Shown: positions 8,769 through 18,200 of the stretch, piece by piece | How positions within the stretch are numbered: position 1 is the stretch's first letter | Layout of the letters: each line of letters opens with the position of its first letter | Assembly (NCBI GenBank): GCA_039990395.1 | Contig: JBDXFZ010000041.1 | Location: 1-64,000 of the forward strand | Direction of reading: 5' to 3' | Length of the DNA: 64,000 nt | Source of the DNA: CALINF01 sp039990395 | GTDB taxonomy: Bacteria; Pseudomonadota; Gammaproteobacteria; Pseudomonadales; Halieaceae | Position numbers and translations under genes: made by a program | Notes under the pieces: model-generated | The model's input: the letters and a program-made list of their open reading frames with translations, nothing else | The model's database searches: none | What the model was told of the DNA's origin: nothing

Positions 8769-9959
8769 TCAGCAGCCCACCTCTTTCTTGGCCCGACCAA
8801 AGGCCTCAATCGCCATGGCAAGATCATCATCAGATAGCGCCGCCGACATCTGCGTGCGAATGCGCGCCTTCCCGCGCGGAACCACCGGAAACGAAAACGC
8901 TACCACGTAAACACCCTGCGCTAGCATAGCCTCGGCAAAGCGCGCCGCCAGTCCAGCATCGTGCAACATCACAGGTACAATCGGGTGTTCACCCGGAAGC
9001 AGGTCAAACCCCAACTTCTCCAGACCCTCACGAAACACGGCCGTATTATGCGCGAGCCGGTCGCGCAGAGCGCTGGACTGCGTAACCAGCTCAATCGCCT
9101 TAATGGCGCCGGCCACCACGGGGGGAGCAACAGTGTTTGAAAAAAGGTAGGGCCGCGAGCGCTGACGCAACAGGTCGACAACTTCCTTGCGCGCCGATGT
9201 GTAACCACCACTGCCACCACCGAGCGCCTTACCCAAGGTCCCAGTAATGATATCGACCCGATCCATACACCCGCGTAGCTCGTGCGTACCCTTACCGCCC
9301 GCGCCCACGAATCCGGTTGCGTGGCAATCATCAAAATGCACCAAAGCGTCGTAGCGCTCGGCCAAATCACAGATCTCATCCAGGCGGGCGATATAGCCGT
9401 CCATCGAAAAAACACCATCGGTGGTAATCAGTTTGAAACGCGCGCCGGCAGCATCTGCGGCCTTTAACTGTTCCTCGAGATCTGCCATGTCGTTATTACG
9501 ATAGCGATAGCGCTGGGCTTTACTCAGGCGCACCCCGTCAATGATGCTGGCATGGTTGAGTTCATCGGAGATTACCGCGTCTTGCGCACCGAGCAGGGTT
9601 TCGAACAAACCACCATTAGCATCGAAGCACGAGGGGTACAAAATAGTGTCCTGCGTGCCCAAAAAATTGCTCAAGCTGTCCTCTAGCTGCTTATGCAGGC
9701 TCTGGGTACCGCAGATAAAGCGCACCGATGCCATGCCATAGCCCCAATCTTCCAATCCCTTGGCCGCCGCCGCGTTTACCTCGGGGTGCTGCGCCAAGCC
9801 AAGATAGTTGTTGGCACAGAGATTGAGCACATCGGCGTGCGAGGGAATACCCACATGCGCACCCTGAGGCGTGGTGATCTCGCGCTCGCGCTTGTATAGG
9901 CCAGCCTGCTCTATCTCATCCAGCTCGTTGGCCAGGTGCTCCTGAAATCGTCCGTACAT
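8769..9959 (-). CDS. kbl: Glycine C-acetyltransferase (2-amino-3-ketobutyrate CoA ligase)
   Basis: This 396-residue PLP enzyme of the alpha-oxoamine synthase family cleaves 2-amino-3-ketobutyrate with CoA to glycine and acetyl-CoA, the second step of threonine degradation. Visible features are NLCANNYLGLAQHP near the N-terminus, HFDDCHATGFVG and the PLP-lysine region TGTLGKALGG. Length matches E. coli Kbl (398). AAGGAG lies 7 nt before the ATG. It follows tdh by 21 nt on the same strand, so the two form an operon, here in the order tdh-kbl. Confidence 0.96.
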   Translation of the reverse strand: MYGRFQEHLANELDEIEQAGLYKREREITTPQGAHVGIPSHADVLNLCANNYLGLAQHPEVNAAAAKGLEDWGYGMASVRFICGTQSLHKQLEDSLSNFLGTQDTILYPSCFDANGGLFETLLGAQDAVISDELNHASIIDGVRLSKAQRYRYRNNDMADLEEQLKAADAAGARFKLITTDGVFSMDGYIARLDEICDLAERYDALVHFDDCHATGFVGAGGKGTHELRGCMDRVDIITGTLGKALGGGSGGYTSARKEVVDLLRQRSRPYLFSNTVAPPVVAGAIKAIELVTQSSALRDRLAHNTAVFREGLEKLGFDLLPGEHPIVPVMLHDAGLAARFAEAMLAQGVYVVAFSFPVVPRGKARIRTQMSAALSDDDLAMAIEAFGRAKKEVGC

Positions 9960-9980
9960 CTGCGTGCTCCTTAGTGTGCG

Positions 9981-11006
9981 CTAGTCCCAGTTCAGGATGA
10001 CCTTACTGGCCTCACCTGCGTTCATCTCGTCAAAACCGCGCTGAAAATCAGTGTACTCAAGACGGTGTGTGATGACTGGAGAGATATCGAGCCCGGAATC
10101 GATCATCACCGACATTTTGTACCAGGTTTCATACATCTCGCGTCCGTAGATGCCTTTGAGCGTCAGCATATTGAAGATAACGGTATTCCAGTCAATCGCT
10201 GTGTTCTCGCCGGGGATACCCAGAATCGATACTTTGCCGCCATGGCACATACTTGCAAGCAAGTCGTTAAATGCCTGACCGTTACCTGACATCTCCAGGC
10301 CAACGTCAAACCCCTCGCTCATGCCAAGGTCTTTTTGAACCTGCGCGATCGACTCACGGGCCACGTTTACGGTACGCGTAGCGCCCAGGGTTGCCGCCAG
10401 CTCCAATCGCTTATCGATCACATCTGTGATTACCACGTGGCGGGCGCCCGCATGCTTGCAAACCGCCGCAGCCATCGCGCCGATGGGCCCTGCCCCGGTG
10501 ATGAGCACATCCTCGCCCAGCAGGTCGTATTGCAAGGCGGTGTGTACGGCATTACCAAAGGGGTCAAACAAGGCAGCCACATCCAGATCAATGCCTGCCG
10601 AGTGCTCCCACACATTAGACATGGGCAGCACTACGTATTCGGCGAAAGCACCGGGCCTGTCCACGCCGATGCCACTGGTAAAGGCACACAGGTGACGGCG
10701 GCCCGCCAGGCAGTTGCGACAGCGACCGCATACGACATGTCCCTCGCCGGAAACAATCTGGCCTGTGCGGAAGTCATTAACATTAGAGCCAACCTCAACG
10801 ATTTCGCCCACAAACTCATGCCCCACCACCATTGGCACTGGTATCGTCTTCTGCGCCCAAGCGTCCCAATTGTAGATATGCATGTCGGTTCCGCAGATGG
10901 CAGTGCGCTTCACCTTGATCATCACATCATTGATACCCATCTCTGGCAGTGGCACATCTTCCAGCCAGATTCCCTCGCGCGCTTCCTTTTTAACCAATGC
11001 CTTCAT
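9981..11006 (-). CDS. tdh: L-threonine 3-dehydrogenase
   Basis: This 341-residue zinc- and NAD-dependent medium-chain dehydrogenase oxidises L-threonine to 2-amino-3-ketobutyrate. The catalytic zinc ligands appear in TAICGTDMH and GHEFVGE, the structural zinc cysteines in CGRCRNCLAGRRHLC and the Rossmann motif in GAGPIGAMAA. The start at 11006 (MKALVKKEAREGIWLEDV) gives exactly the E. coli Tdh length. The frame extends 22 codons upstream, but that part overlaps the putative operators. Upstream is a divergent XRE-cupin regulator with three copies of a putative operator. Confidence 0.96.
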   Translation of the reverse strand: MKALVKKEAREGIWLEDVPLPEMGINDVMIKVKRTAICGTDMHIYNWDAWAQKTIPVPMVVGHEFVGEIVEVGSNVNDFRTGQIVSGEGHVVCGRCRNCLAGRRHLCAFTSGIGVDRPGAFAEYVVLPMSNVWEHSAGIDLDVAALFDPFGNAVHTALQYDLLGEDVLITGAGPIGAMAAAVCKHAGARHVVITDVIDKRLELAATLGATRTVNVARESIAQVQKDLGMSEGFDVGLEMSGNGQAFNDLLASMCHGGKVSILGIPGENTAIDWNTVIFNMLTLKGIYGREMYETWYKMSVMIDSGLDISPVITHRLEYTDFQRGFDEMNAGEASKVILNWD

Positions 11007-11014
11007 ATCAAATT

Positions 11015-11086
11015 CACTATAGTAGAATTTTTCCGGTATATTAGATAAGGCTCTTTCGCTATACAAGAACATTTTCTACTATACTG
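11015..11086. promoter_or_regulatory. Three-copy operator array between tdh and its divergent regulator
   Basis: Three related 13-mers are present: TTCTACTATAGTG (minus, 11027-11015), TTCTTGTATAGCG (minus, 11069-11057) and TTCTACTATACTG (plus, 11074-11086). Consensus: TTCT[AT][CG]TATA[GC][TC]G. The outer two form an exact 10-bp inverted repeat (TATAGTAGAA / TTCTACTATA). A tentative leftward promoter for tdh (TTGTAT, 17 bp, TAATAT at 11066-11038) would overlap the middle copy. The natural candidate for binding is the XRE-cupin protein encoded immediately to the right. Confidence 0.6.
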
Positions 11087-11095
11087 GATTAGTTA

Positions 11096-11668
11096 ATGAC
11101 CAAGCCCTCGATTGACCCAGCCAGCCAGGTGCTGTGCGAACGCGTGACCGACCTGCGCCAACGCAATAGCTTCACCCTCGATCAACTAGCCGCCGCTTCC
11201 GGTGTCAGTCGTTCCATGCTCAGCCAGATTGAGCGGGGGCAGGCCAACCCCACACTCGCGGTGACCTTCCGTATCGCCCAAGCCTTCGGTATGAGTATAG
11301 GCGAACTGGTGGATGACCCGGCTGCCAGCTCCACAATTGAGGTGGTACACGGCAATGACCCCAGTAACGAGTTTCGAGCTGACGGTGAAGTGAGAATACG
11401 CACGCTATCGCCCCTGCACATGGAAAAGAGTGTGGAGTTCTACGAATTAGTGATTGCACCGGGCGCCGCGCTTAGCAGTTCACCTCACTTTGACGGCACG
11501 CGAGAACTCCTGACCATCGCCGCCGGTGCGGCTCACTTAACTGCAGGCAATACGACTCGCGAACTGGGCGAAGGCGACTCGGCCCACTATCGCGCCGATG
11601 TGTTACACAGCATCACTAACAGCAGTAATGAGCCCCTTAAGGCCTATTTGGTTGTCACCTACCGCTAG
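11096..11668 (+). CDS. XRE-family transcriptional regulator with C-terminal cupin domain
   Basis: This 190-residue protein has an N-terminal helix-turn-helix (about 12-68, FTLDQLAAASGVSRSMLSQI) and a C-terminal cupin_2 sensor (about 110-188, ELVIAPGAALSSSPH). Such HTH-cupin regulators sense small ligands and often control the neighbouring catabolic operon. It is divergent from tdh-kbl and the ATG lies 9 nt after the last copy of the operator motif, so autoregulation and control of threonine catabolism are likely (inference). The stop codon shares a CTAG palindrome with the convergent heme A synthase gene. Confidence 0.9.
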   Translation: MTKPSIDPASQVLCERVTDLRQRNSFTLDQLAAASGVSRSMLSQIERGQANPTLAVTFRIAQAFGMSIGELVDDPAASSTIEVVHGNDPSNEFRADGEVRIRTLSPLHMEKSVEFYELVIAPGAALSSSPHFDGTRELLTIAAGAAHLTAGNTTRELGEGDSAHYRADVLHSITNSSNEPLKAYLVVTYR

Positions 11669-12714
11669 TGGGTAGCAGATACCGGGCGCAGGCTATGGGC
11701 GAAGAACAAGCCCGCAGACAGTAAAACCACGGCGCCACCCTGATGCGCTGCTGCCAATGGTATTGGCACGTGAAGCAGTAGCGTTGAGATACCGAGTATC
11801 ACCTGTGCGGCCAGCGCTACCAGAATCAACAGGCTGGCCAGATAGCTGCGTCCACCCAGCCTCGAGCGCAGCACGTTCACCGCAAACAGGGTGATCAAGA
11901 TCACGAGCAAATAGGCAAACATCCGGTGATTGAACTGAATCGTAGTCACGTCCTCGAACATCGCAAGCCAAAACGGCGTGGTGTTGTATAAGCCCTCGGG
12001 GATAAACGATGGCCCCATCTTGGGCCACGTCGGGTAAGAAAAGCCCGCGTTGGTGCCCGCCACGAAACCACCGGAAAGAATCATCAGAAAGATCAAAACC
12101 ACGAGTCCTTTCGACCAGCGCGCCAACGCGGCGGATCCGGCCTGAGCAGCAGGCATCAAGAGGTCGAATATCACCCACAACATGTAGGCATAGATGAGGA
12201 ACGCCAATCCCAGGTGAGCCGTGAGGCGGTACTGACTGACGTCCGGACGATCCACCAGACCGCTTTTCACCATGTACCAGCCCATAAGACCCTGGCAACC
12301 ACCCATTACAAACAAGAGCCACAGTTTAGGCATCAACCCGGCCTTTACCCGCCCACGTAGCGCGAAGTAGATCATTGGGAAGAAAAACAGCACACCGATG
12401 ATTCGACCCAGCACCCGATGAAGATATTCGTACATAAAGATGTACTGAAAATCGGCCAGGCTCATCCCCTTATTAACTTTCTGATACTCCGGGAACTGCC
12501 TGTACTTGTTGAAGACCTCCATCCACTGCGCCTCATTCATTGGCGGCACAATACCCATTAGCGGTCGCCACTCCACCATCGACAGTCCAGACTCGGTTAG
12601 GCGCGTAACGCCACCGAGCAAAATCATGCCAAAAATAACGCCGGCGCAAAGAATCAGCCACGCGGCAATCTGACGATCGTATTGGCGTTGAGAAGATTGT
12701 AAGGTCAGGCTCAT
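11665..12714 (-). CDS. ctaA: Heme A synthase (COX15/CtaA family)
   Basis: This integral membrane protein of 349 residues has about eight membrane segments and oxidises heme O to heme A for aa3-type cytochrome oxidase. Conserved heme-ligand histidines are visible in EYLHRVLGR, LTAHLGLAF, NHRMFAYLL and AAHQGGA, together with GGVTRLTESGLSMVEW near the N-terminus. The ATG at 12714 is preferred over an upstream TTG at 12744. No other oxidase assembly gene is in the window. The stop is shared with the convergent regulator through CTAG. Confidence 0.93.
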   Translation of the reverse strand: MSLTLQSSQRQYDRQIAAWLILCAGVIFGMILLGGVTRLTESGLSMVEWRPLMGIVPPMNEAQWMEVFNKYRQFPEYQKVNKGMSLADFQYIFMYEYLHRVLGRIIGVLFFFPMIYFALRGRVKAGLMPKLWLLFVMGGCQGLMGWYMVKSGLVDRPDVSQYRLTAHLGLAFLIYAYMLWVIFDLLMPAAQAGSAALARWSKGLVVLIFLMILSGGFVAGTNAGFSYPTWPKMGPSFIPEGLYNTTPFWLAMFEDVTTIQFNHRMFAYLLVILITLFAVNVLRSRLGGRSYLASLLILVALAAQVILGISTLLLHVPIPLAAAHQGGAVVLLSAGLFFAHSLRPVSATH

Positions 12715-12795
12715 AGTCTGGGAGCGTCGATCAAAGGGCCGCAATGATAACCGAATTTACTGGTAGGGGCAGTTCGCAACCCGCACGATACCTGG

Positions 12796-14748
12796 TCAGG
12801 ACTGTAACTCGGGCACGTTCCTGTAAAACTCCAGTGCTTCTGGATTGGCCAGCGCATCTGTGTTCTTTACCGGGCGGTCGTGCACCACATTGCGCACTGC
12901 CAGCTCAACGATTTTGCCACTGATGGTGCGGGGAATATCTGCCACCTGCACGATACGAGCCGGAACATGGCGCGGCGTGGTGTTGTCCTTAATCGAGCGG
13001 CGAATCTTCGCCTGCAACTCGTCTGTTAATGTCACTCCTTCACGCAACACCACAAACAGCACAACCCGCACATCGTCATGCCACTGCTGCCCAATTACGA
13101 TGCTTTCCACAACATCTTCAATTCGCTCTACCTGACGATAGATCTCGGCGGTACCAATACGCACCCCGCCCGGGTTGAGTACCGCATCGGAGCGCCCGTG
13201 GATTACGTAGCCACCATGCTCTGTGAGTTCGCCATAGTCGCCGTGAGCCCAGATGTTAGGCCAGCTGTCGAAGTACGCTGCGTGGAATCGACTGCCGTCG
13301 GGATCATTCCAAAAACCCACAGGGCAAGATGGAAACGGCTGGGTACACACTAGTTCGCCCTTCTCCTGCACCAGCGAATGACCGTCGTCATCCCAGATAT
13401 CTACTGCCATGCCAAGGCCCGGGCCCTGAATCTCACCCACGTACACGGGCAATATAGGGCAACCTCCAACAAAGCAGGCGAGAATGTCGGTGCCACCGGA
13501 AATACTGGACAAGCAGACATCCTGCTTAAAGTCTCGATAGACATACTCAAAGCTCTCGTGCGACAACGGCGAACCAGTCGACAGGATAGTTTTGACTGTA
13601 GACAACCGATGAGTCTCGGCTGGCCTATGGCCTGCCTTTTCGAGCGCGGCGATGAATTTCGCGCTGGTGCCAAAGATCGTAATACCTTCATCATCAATGG
13701 CATCGAGCAATAGTTGACCATCGTTGGCAAACGGAGAGCCATCGTAAAGCACCAGCGTTGCACCGCTGGCCAACCCGGATACCAGCCAGTTCCACATCAT
13801 CCACCCGCAAGTGGTGAAGTAAAACAGTACGTCATCAGGGTGCAGGTCAACCATCAGTTGATGTTCTTTTAGGTGCTGCAGCAACGTTCCACCTGCGCCG
13901 TGAACAATGCACTTGGGTACACCCGTGGTGCCCGAGGAATACATAATGTAGAGCGGGTGATCAAAGGGAAGTTGTTCAAAATCCACGTCAGTGGCTGCAG
14001 TCGTCAGAAAGTCGGAAAACAAGACACCACCGGGTATACCGTCGAGCGCTGGTGTTGCGCTTACTACTGGCACTACAACCACCGCCTCCAAACTATCGAT
14101 CTCCGCCACTACCGATTTCACGCGCTCTAGCGAGTCACAGGTTTTACCGTTGTAGTAGTAGCCATCAGCGCAAAACATGACTTTAGGCCGTATCTGACCA
14201 AATCGATCGAGCACTCCATTGATACCGAAATCCGGGGAGCAGGATGACCAGACAGCACCAATGCTAGTTGCAGCCAGCATCGCCACAACGGTTTCCTCAA
14301 CATTGGGCATGAACCCCACAACCCGGTCGCCGGCTGTCACACCCAGCACGCGCAGGCTTGCAGCCAACTGCGCTACACGCCGGTAAAGCTCAGCGTAGCT
14401 CAGGCTGCGACGCTCACCGTTCTCCAGTAGCGATACCAACGCAGGTTTATCGCTGCGGTCACGCAGCAGGTTCTGTGCAAAATTCAGACGCGCCTCGGGA
14501 AACCAGCGAGCGCCAGGGAAGCGATCTGCATCTACCAGCACCGCTTCGCCTCGCGTCTGCGCAATAACACCAGAAAATTGCCACACGGCACCCCAAAACA
14601 ACTCGGGGTTGGCAATCGCCCAGCGGTGAAGTTGGGCATAGTCCGTAAGCGCCAGTCCGACGTTGTCCCGATTGACCTGAGCCATAAACGCGCTAATTCT
14701 GGTATCGGCTATGCGCGCGGCATCTGGTGTCCACAATGGCTGACTCAC
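12796..14748 (-). CDS. Acetoacetyl-CoA synthetase (acetoacetate-CoA ligase)
   Basis: This 650-residue adenylate-forming enzyme converts acetoacetate, ATP and CoA to acetoacetyl-CoA. The AMP-binding motif MYSSGTTGVPKCIVHGAGG and the C-terminal hinge/lysine region PRTISGKIVELAVRN are present. The N-terminal PLWTPDAARI and DYAQLHRWAI are typical of the AacS subfamily rather than of acetyl-CoA synthetase. I chose the GTG at 14748 because AAGGA precedes it by 7 nt and the length then equals the family norm. The frame itself is open further upstream to 14907. Confidence 0.92.
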   Translation of the reverse strand: MSQPLWTPDAARIADTRISAFMAQVNRDNVGLALTDYAQLHRWAIANPELFWGAVWQFSGVIAQTRGEAVLVDADRFPGARWFPEARLNFAQNLLRDRSDKPALVSLLENGERRSLSYAELYRRVAQLAASLRVLGVTAGDRVVGFMPNVEETVVAMLAATSIGAVWSSCSPDFGINGVLDRFGQIRPKVMFCADGYYYNGKTCDSLERVKSVVAEIDSLEAVVVVPVVSATPALDGIPGGVLFSDFLTTAATDVDFEQLPFDHPLYIMYSSGTTGVPKCIVHGAGGTLLQHLKEHQLMVDLHPDDVLFYFTTCGWMMWNWLVSGLASGATLVLYDGSPFANDGQLLLDAIDDEGITIFGTSAKFIAALEKAGHRPAETHRLSTVKTILSTGSPLSHESFEYVYRDFKQDVCLSSISGGTDILACFVGGCPILPVYVGEIQGPGLGMAVDIWDDDGHSLVQEKGELVCTQPFPSCPVGFWNDPDGSRFHAAYFDSWPNIWAHGDYGELTEHGGYVIHGRSDAVLNPGGVRIGTAEIYRQVERIEDVVESIVIGQQWHDDVRVVLFVVLREGVTLTDELQAKIRRSIKDNTTPRHVPARIVQVADIPRTISGKIVELAVRNVVHDRPVKNTDALANPEALEFYRNVPELQS

Positions 14749-14926
14749 GGTGTGTTCCTTGAAGAGGTAAAGCGCAAGAGTGCCTTCGGCGGCTGCAAGT
14801 TGCAATTCCATCAAGGCAAAAATCCTGTCATCGACGAGCGGCTTCGTTGTTGAAACAAACTGTGCACCTGCGACAGGCTCGCGTAGAATGCGCGGCACCC
14901 CGGACACTGGAACATCACGCTACCCC

Positions 14927-16822
14927 ATGCCACTGCTCAAACTTGACAACATAGAACTGCACTTTGGCACCCACGTGATTTTAGATGGCGTGGAATTAAC
15001 GATACAACGCGGCACCAAACTGGGATTGTTGGGCCGCAACGGCGTGGGTAAAACCACGCTTTTTAAGCTACTGGCCGGCGATATTCAACCCGACAGCGGC
15101 GAGCGCTGGATACGTCCTGGAATACGACTGGCGCGGTTAGAGCAAACACTGCCAGAAGCAGAGGATTCGACCGTGTTTGATCTGGTTGCAGGCGGGCTAG
15201 AAGAAGCCGGTGAACTGCTCAGCCAGTACCATCACTTACTGCTGGCAGGCGCTGATGTCGACATGGACGTGTTGGCACGTGTGCAAGACAAACTCGAGGC
15301 GGTGGACGGCTGGAGCCTGCAGCAGCGCGTGGACACCACCTTAAGCCAGTTGCAACTACCGGCCGATGCAAAGCTCTCTGAGCTCTCGGGTGGCTGGCGC
15401 CGGCGCGTGGCCCTGGCACGTGCTCTGGTGTGTGACCCTGACATTCTTCTTCTGGATGAGCCCACCAACCATCTGGATATACCCGCTATTCAATGGCTTG
15501 AAACGCAGCTGAGCCAATTTCGTGGCGCACTGATTCTCATCACTCACGACCGCCGATTTTTGCAGAACGTGGTGAGCAGCGTAGCGGAGCTGGACAGGGG
15601 AACGTTGACGGTATGGGAAGGCAACTATCACGGCTTTCTCAAGCATCGCGAGCAACAATTACTGGCAGAAGAGCGCGCAAATGAACTCTTCGATAAGAGA
15701 CTCGCAGAGGAAGAGGTCTGGATTCGACAAGGTATCAAGGCGCGGCGCACCCGTAACGAAGGTCGCGTAAGGGCACTAAAAAGTATGCGCCAGGAGCGCA
15801 GTGAACGTCGCGAGCGTACGGGCAACGCCAACTTCAATGTTGAGGAGGCACAGAGCTCGGGCAAAATAGTGGCGGAGCTGAACAAGATCTCCAAACACTT
15901 CGGTGACAAGAAGGTGATAGAGAACTTTTCCACTATTGTGCAGCGGGGCGACCGCATCGGCATTGTGGGAGCAAACGGCGCAGGCAAGTCTACGCTGGTG
16001 AAATTGCTTCTGGGCAGGCTGGAGCCGGATGCGGGCACTATCAAGCTTGGCACCAAGCTGGAGATCGCCTACTCCGACCAACTCCGAGGTAAGCTCGATC
16101 CCGAAAAAAACCTGATCGACAATGTCTGCGGCGGGCAAGAGTTCATTGAGATCAACGGCAAGCGAAAGCACGCCATTTCCTATCTTGGCGATTTCCTGTT
16201 CAGCCCTGACCGCGTGCGCACGCCAGTAAAAGCCCTGTCGGGGGGCGAGCAGAACCGGGCCATCTTGGCACGCTTGTTCAGCAAGCCTGCCAACATGCTG
16301 GTACTGGACGAGCCCACGAATGATCTGGATATCGAAACACTGGAGTTGCTGGAGGAGATTCTGCTCACCTTCGAGGGCACAGTGATACTCGTCAGCCACG
16401 ATCGGGATTTTATGGACAACGTGGTCACCAGCCTGCTGGTCGCCGAGGGCGACGGTGTTATCACCGAACACGCTGGCGGCTACAGCGACTGGGAAGGGCG
16501 CGGCGGCAAGCTGGTTGAAGTTGAACAATTCAGACCGACGGCAACCGAACCGGCACAGCCCGTTGCTTCATCCTCGCCGAGTACCCAACCGGTATCGAGC
16601 GAAACGCGCAAGCTATCCTATAAGGATCAGCGGGAGCTGGACGCCCTGCCAGGCAAGATAGAAACGCTGGAAAAACAGCAAGAGGAGCTGGAAGCTACAA
16701 TGAGTGATCCAGACTTCTTCTCGCGCCCCAGCAGTGAAACCGAGCCCGCTCTGCAGAAGTTGTCGGAAACCCAGGCTGAATTAGAGCTGGCGTATGAGCG
16801 ATGGTCAGCCCTTGAAGGCTGA
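14927..16822 (+). CDS. uup: ABC-F family ATPase, Uup type
   Basis: This 631-residue soluble protein has two fused ATPase domains and no membrane segments. Domain 1 has GRNGVGKTT, LSGGWRRRVALARAL and ILLLDEPTNHLD. Domain 2 has GANGAGKST, LSGGEQNRAILARL and LVLDEPTNDLD. A basic linker lies between them (about 235-320), and the C-terminal 70 residues are a predicted coiled coil, as in E. coli Uup (635 residues). ABC-F proteins act on ribosomes, and Uup is also linked to branched DNA. The ATG at 14927 starts the conserved MPLLKLDNIELHF. An upstream in-frame ATG would add 49 non-conserved residues. Confidence 0.94.
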   Translation: MPLLKLDNIELHFGTHVILDGVELTIQRGTKLGLLGRNGVGKTTLFKLLAGDIQPDSGERWIRPGIRLARLEQTLPEAEDSTVFDLVAGGLEEAGELLSQYHHLLLAGADVDMDVLARVQDKLEAVDGWSLQQRVDTTLSQLQLPADAKLSELSGGWRRRVALARALVCDPDILLLDEPTNHLDIPAIQWLETQLSQFRGALILITHDRRFLQNVVSSVAELDRGTLTVWEGNYHGFLKHREQQLLAEERANELFDKRLAEEEVWIRQGIKARRTRNEGRVRALKSMRQERSERRERTGNANFNVEEAQSSGKIVAELNKISKHFGDKKVIENFSTIVQRGDRIGIVGANGAGKSTLVKLLLGRLEPDAGTIKLGTKLEIAYSDQLRGKLDPEKNLIDNVCGGQEFIEINGKRKHAISYLGDFLFSPDRVRTPVKALSGGEQNRAILARLFSKPANMLVLDEPTNDLDIETLELLEEILLTFEGTVILVSHDRDFMDNVVTSLLVAEGDGVITEHAGGYSDWEGRGGKLVEVEQFRPTATEPAQPVASSSPSTQPVSSETRKLSYKDQRELDALPGKIETLEKQQEELEATMSDPDFFSRPSSETEPALQKLSETQAELELAYERWSALEG

Positions 16823-16857
16823 CCTTGCCTCGATCAATAACGCCGCAGTTGCGCTTT

Positions 16858-18045
16858 CTACAGTACCGAAGCCACAGCCTTGGCCAGGGATTCAACGTTT
16901 CGCGCGTTAATGCCCGCAACATTGATGCGCGACGAATCCAGCATGTAAACACTATGCTCGCTACGCAAACGCACCGCCTGTTCCTTGGTTAGACCCAGAA
17001 ACGAAAACATTCCCTTTTCATTCGCAATAAAACTGAAGTCGCGATCACATTGCGCCGCCAGTTCTTTTACCAACGACGTCCGTAAAGAGTTGATGCGGCT
17101 GCACATACCTTCCAACTCCTGCTTCCATGTCGCTGTGAGCGCCGGATCTGACAACACTTTACCTGCCAGTATGGCGCCATGCGCCGGAGGCATAGAGTAT
17201 ACGCGTCGCGCCGCTACCGCCGCCTGACTCAGCAACGCCTCTGCATTGGCCGTGTCACGACACACAAAAAGCGTGATACCTGTGCGTTCACGATACAGGC
17301 CCATATTCTTGGAACACGATGCGGCGATAATGACTTCAGGTAACCGCTCTACCAAGAGACGTATTCCTGCAGCGTCCTGTTCCAGACCATCACCCATACC
17401 CTGATAGGCAATATCCACGAACGGCAGAAACCCTTGCGCCTCAGCCATGTCTGCAACGATCCCCCACTGCTCCAGAGTGAGATCCGCACCACAGGGGTTA
17501 TGACAGCAACCGTGCAACAGCAGCACATCATCCGGGCCGGCCTGCTTGAGGTCTTCTACCATCGCGTCGAAGTTAACGCCATGACTCGCCGGATCGTAGT
17601 ACCGATAGGTTTCGAACGTCAGCCCTACGCTGCCCAATAGTGGGATATGCACAGGCCAGGTAGGATCACTCACCCACACTTTCGCGCCCGGGCGTGCGGC
17701 CTGAATGATCTCGGCACCAATACGCAAAGCGCCGCAGCCGCCAGGGGTCTGAATACTACTCACTCGATTGTCACGCAAGGCGGGGCTATCTTCACCCAGT
17801 ACCAATTTGCGCATACCCAGGTTGAACTGCTCATCGCCAGCAGGCGGCATGTAAACCTTGGTCGTTTCGTTCTGCACCAACGTGCGCTGCGCACTGGCGA
17901 TTGCATCGAACACCGGCGTAATGCCAGACTCATCCATATACACGCCCACCGTAAGATCAATCTTGTTAGGGTTTGTATCGGCGCGCGCAATAGCGGCAAG
18001 ACCGAGGATAGAGTCAGGGGGCAAACGTTCCAGTGAGTCGAGCAT
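16858..18045 (-). CDS. Aromatic/aspartate aminotransferase (class I, PLP)
   Basis: This 395-residue fold-type I transaminase is of the AspC/TyrB group. Visible features are NKIDLTVGVYMDE near the N-terminus, LLHGCCHNPCGADLTLEQW, the aspartate region FVDIAYQGMGDGL and the PLP-lysine segment SCSKNMGLYRERTG. Length fits AspC/TyrB (396-397). GGAGAG is well placed before the ATG. Substrate (aspartate, tyrosine or phenylalanine) cannot be fixed from sequence. It is a single gene between uup (convergent) and pepD (same strand, 155 bp apart). Confidence 0.93.
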   Translation of the reverse strand: MLDSLERLPPDSILGLAAIARADTNPNKIDLTVGVYMDESGITPVFDAIASAQRTLVQNETTKVYMPPAGDEQFNLGMRKLVLGEDSPALRDNRVSSIQTPGGCGALRIGAEIIQAARPGAKVWVSDPTWPVHIPLLGSVGLTFETYRYYDPASHGVNFDAMVEDLKQAGPDDVLLLHGCCHNPCGADLTLEQWGIVADMAEAQGFLPFVDIAYQGMGDGLEQDAAGIRLLVERLPEVIIAASCSKNMGLYRERTGITLFVCRDTANAEALLSQAAVAARRVYSMPPAHGAILAGKVLSDPALTATWKQELEGMCSRINSLRTSLVKELAAQCDRDFSFIANEKGMFSFLGLTKEQAVRLRSEHSVYMLDSSRINVAGINARNVESLAKAVASVL

Positions 18046-18200
18046 GATGTCTCTCCTTTTGTGCGTGTATTACTTTGATAATAGCGCCGGTAGCACCGGC
18101 GTCGAACTGCTACTGCTGCTTGCGCAATGTGATTCAGCTATTAGCGACAAACTGCGCGCTGCAACAACACACGTGCGCTACCTTCCAAAGGTGTGTATCG

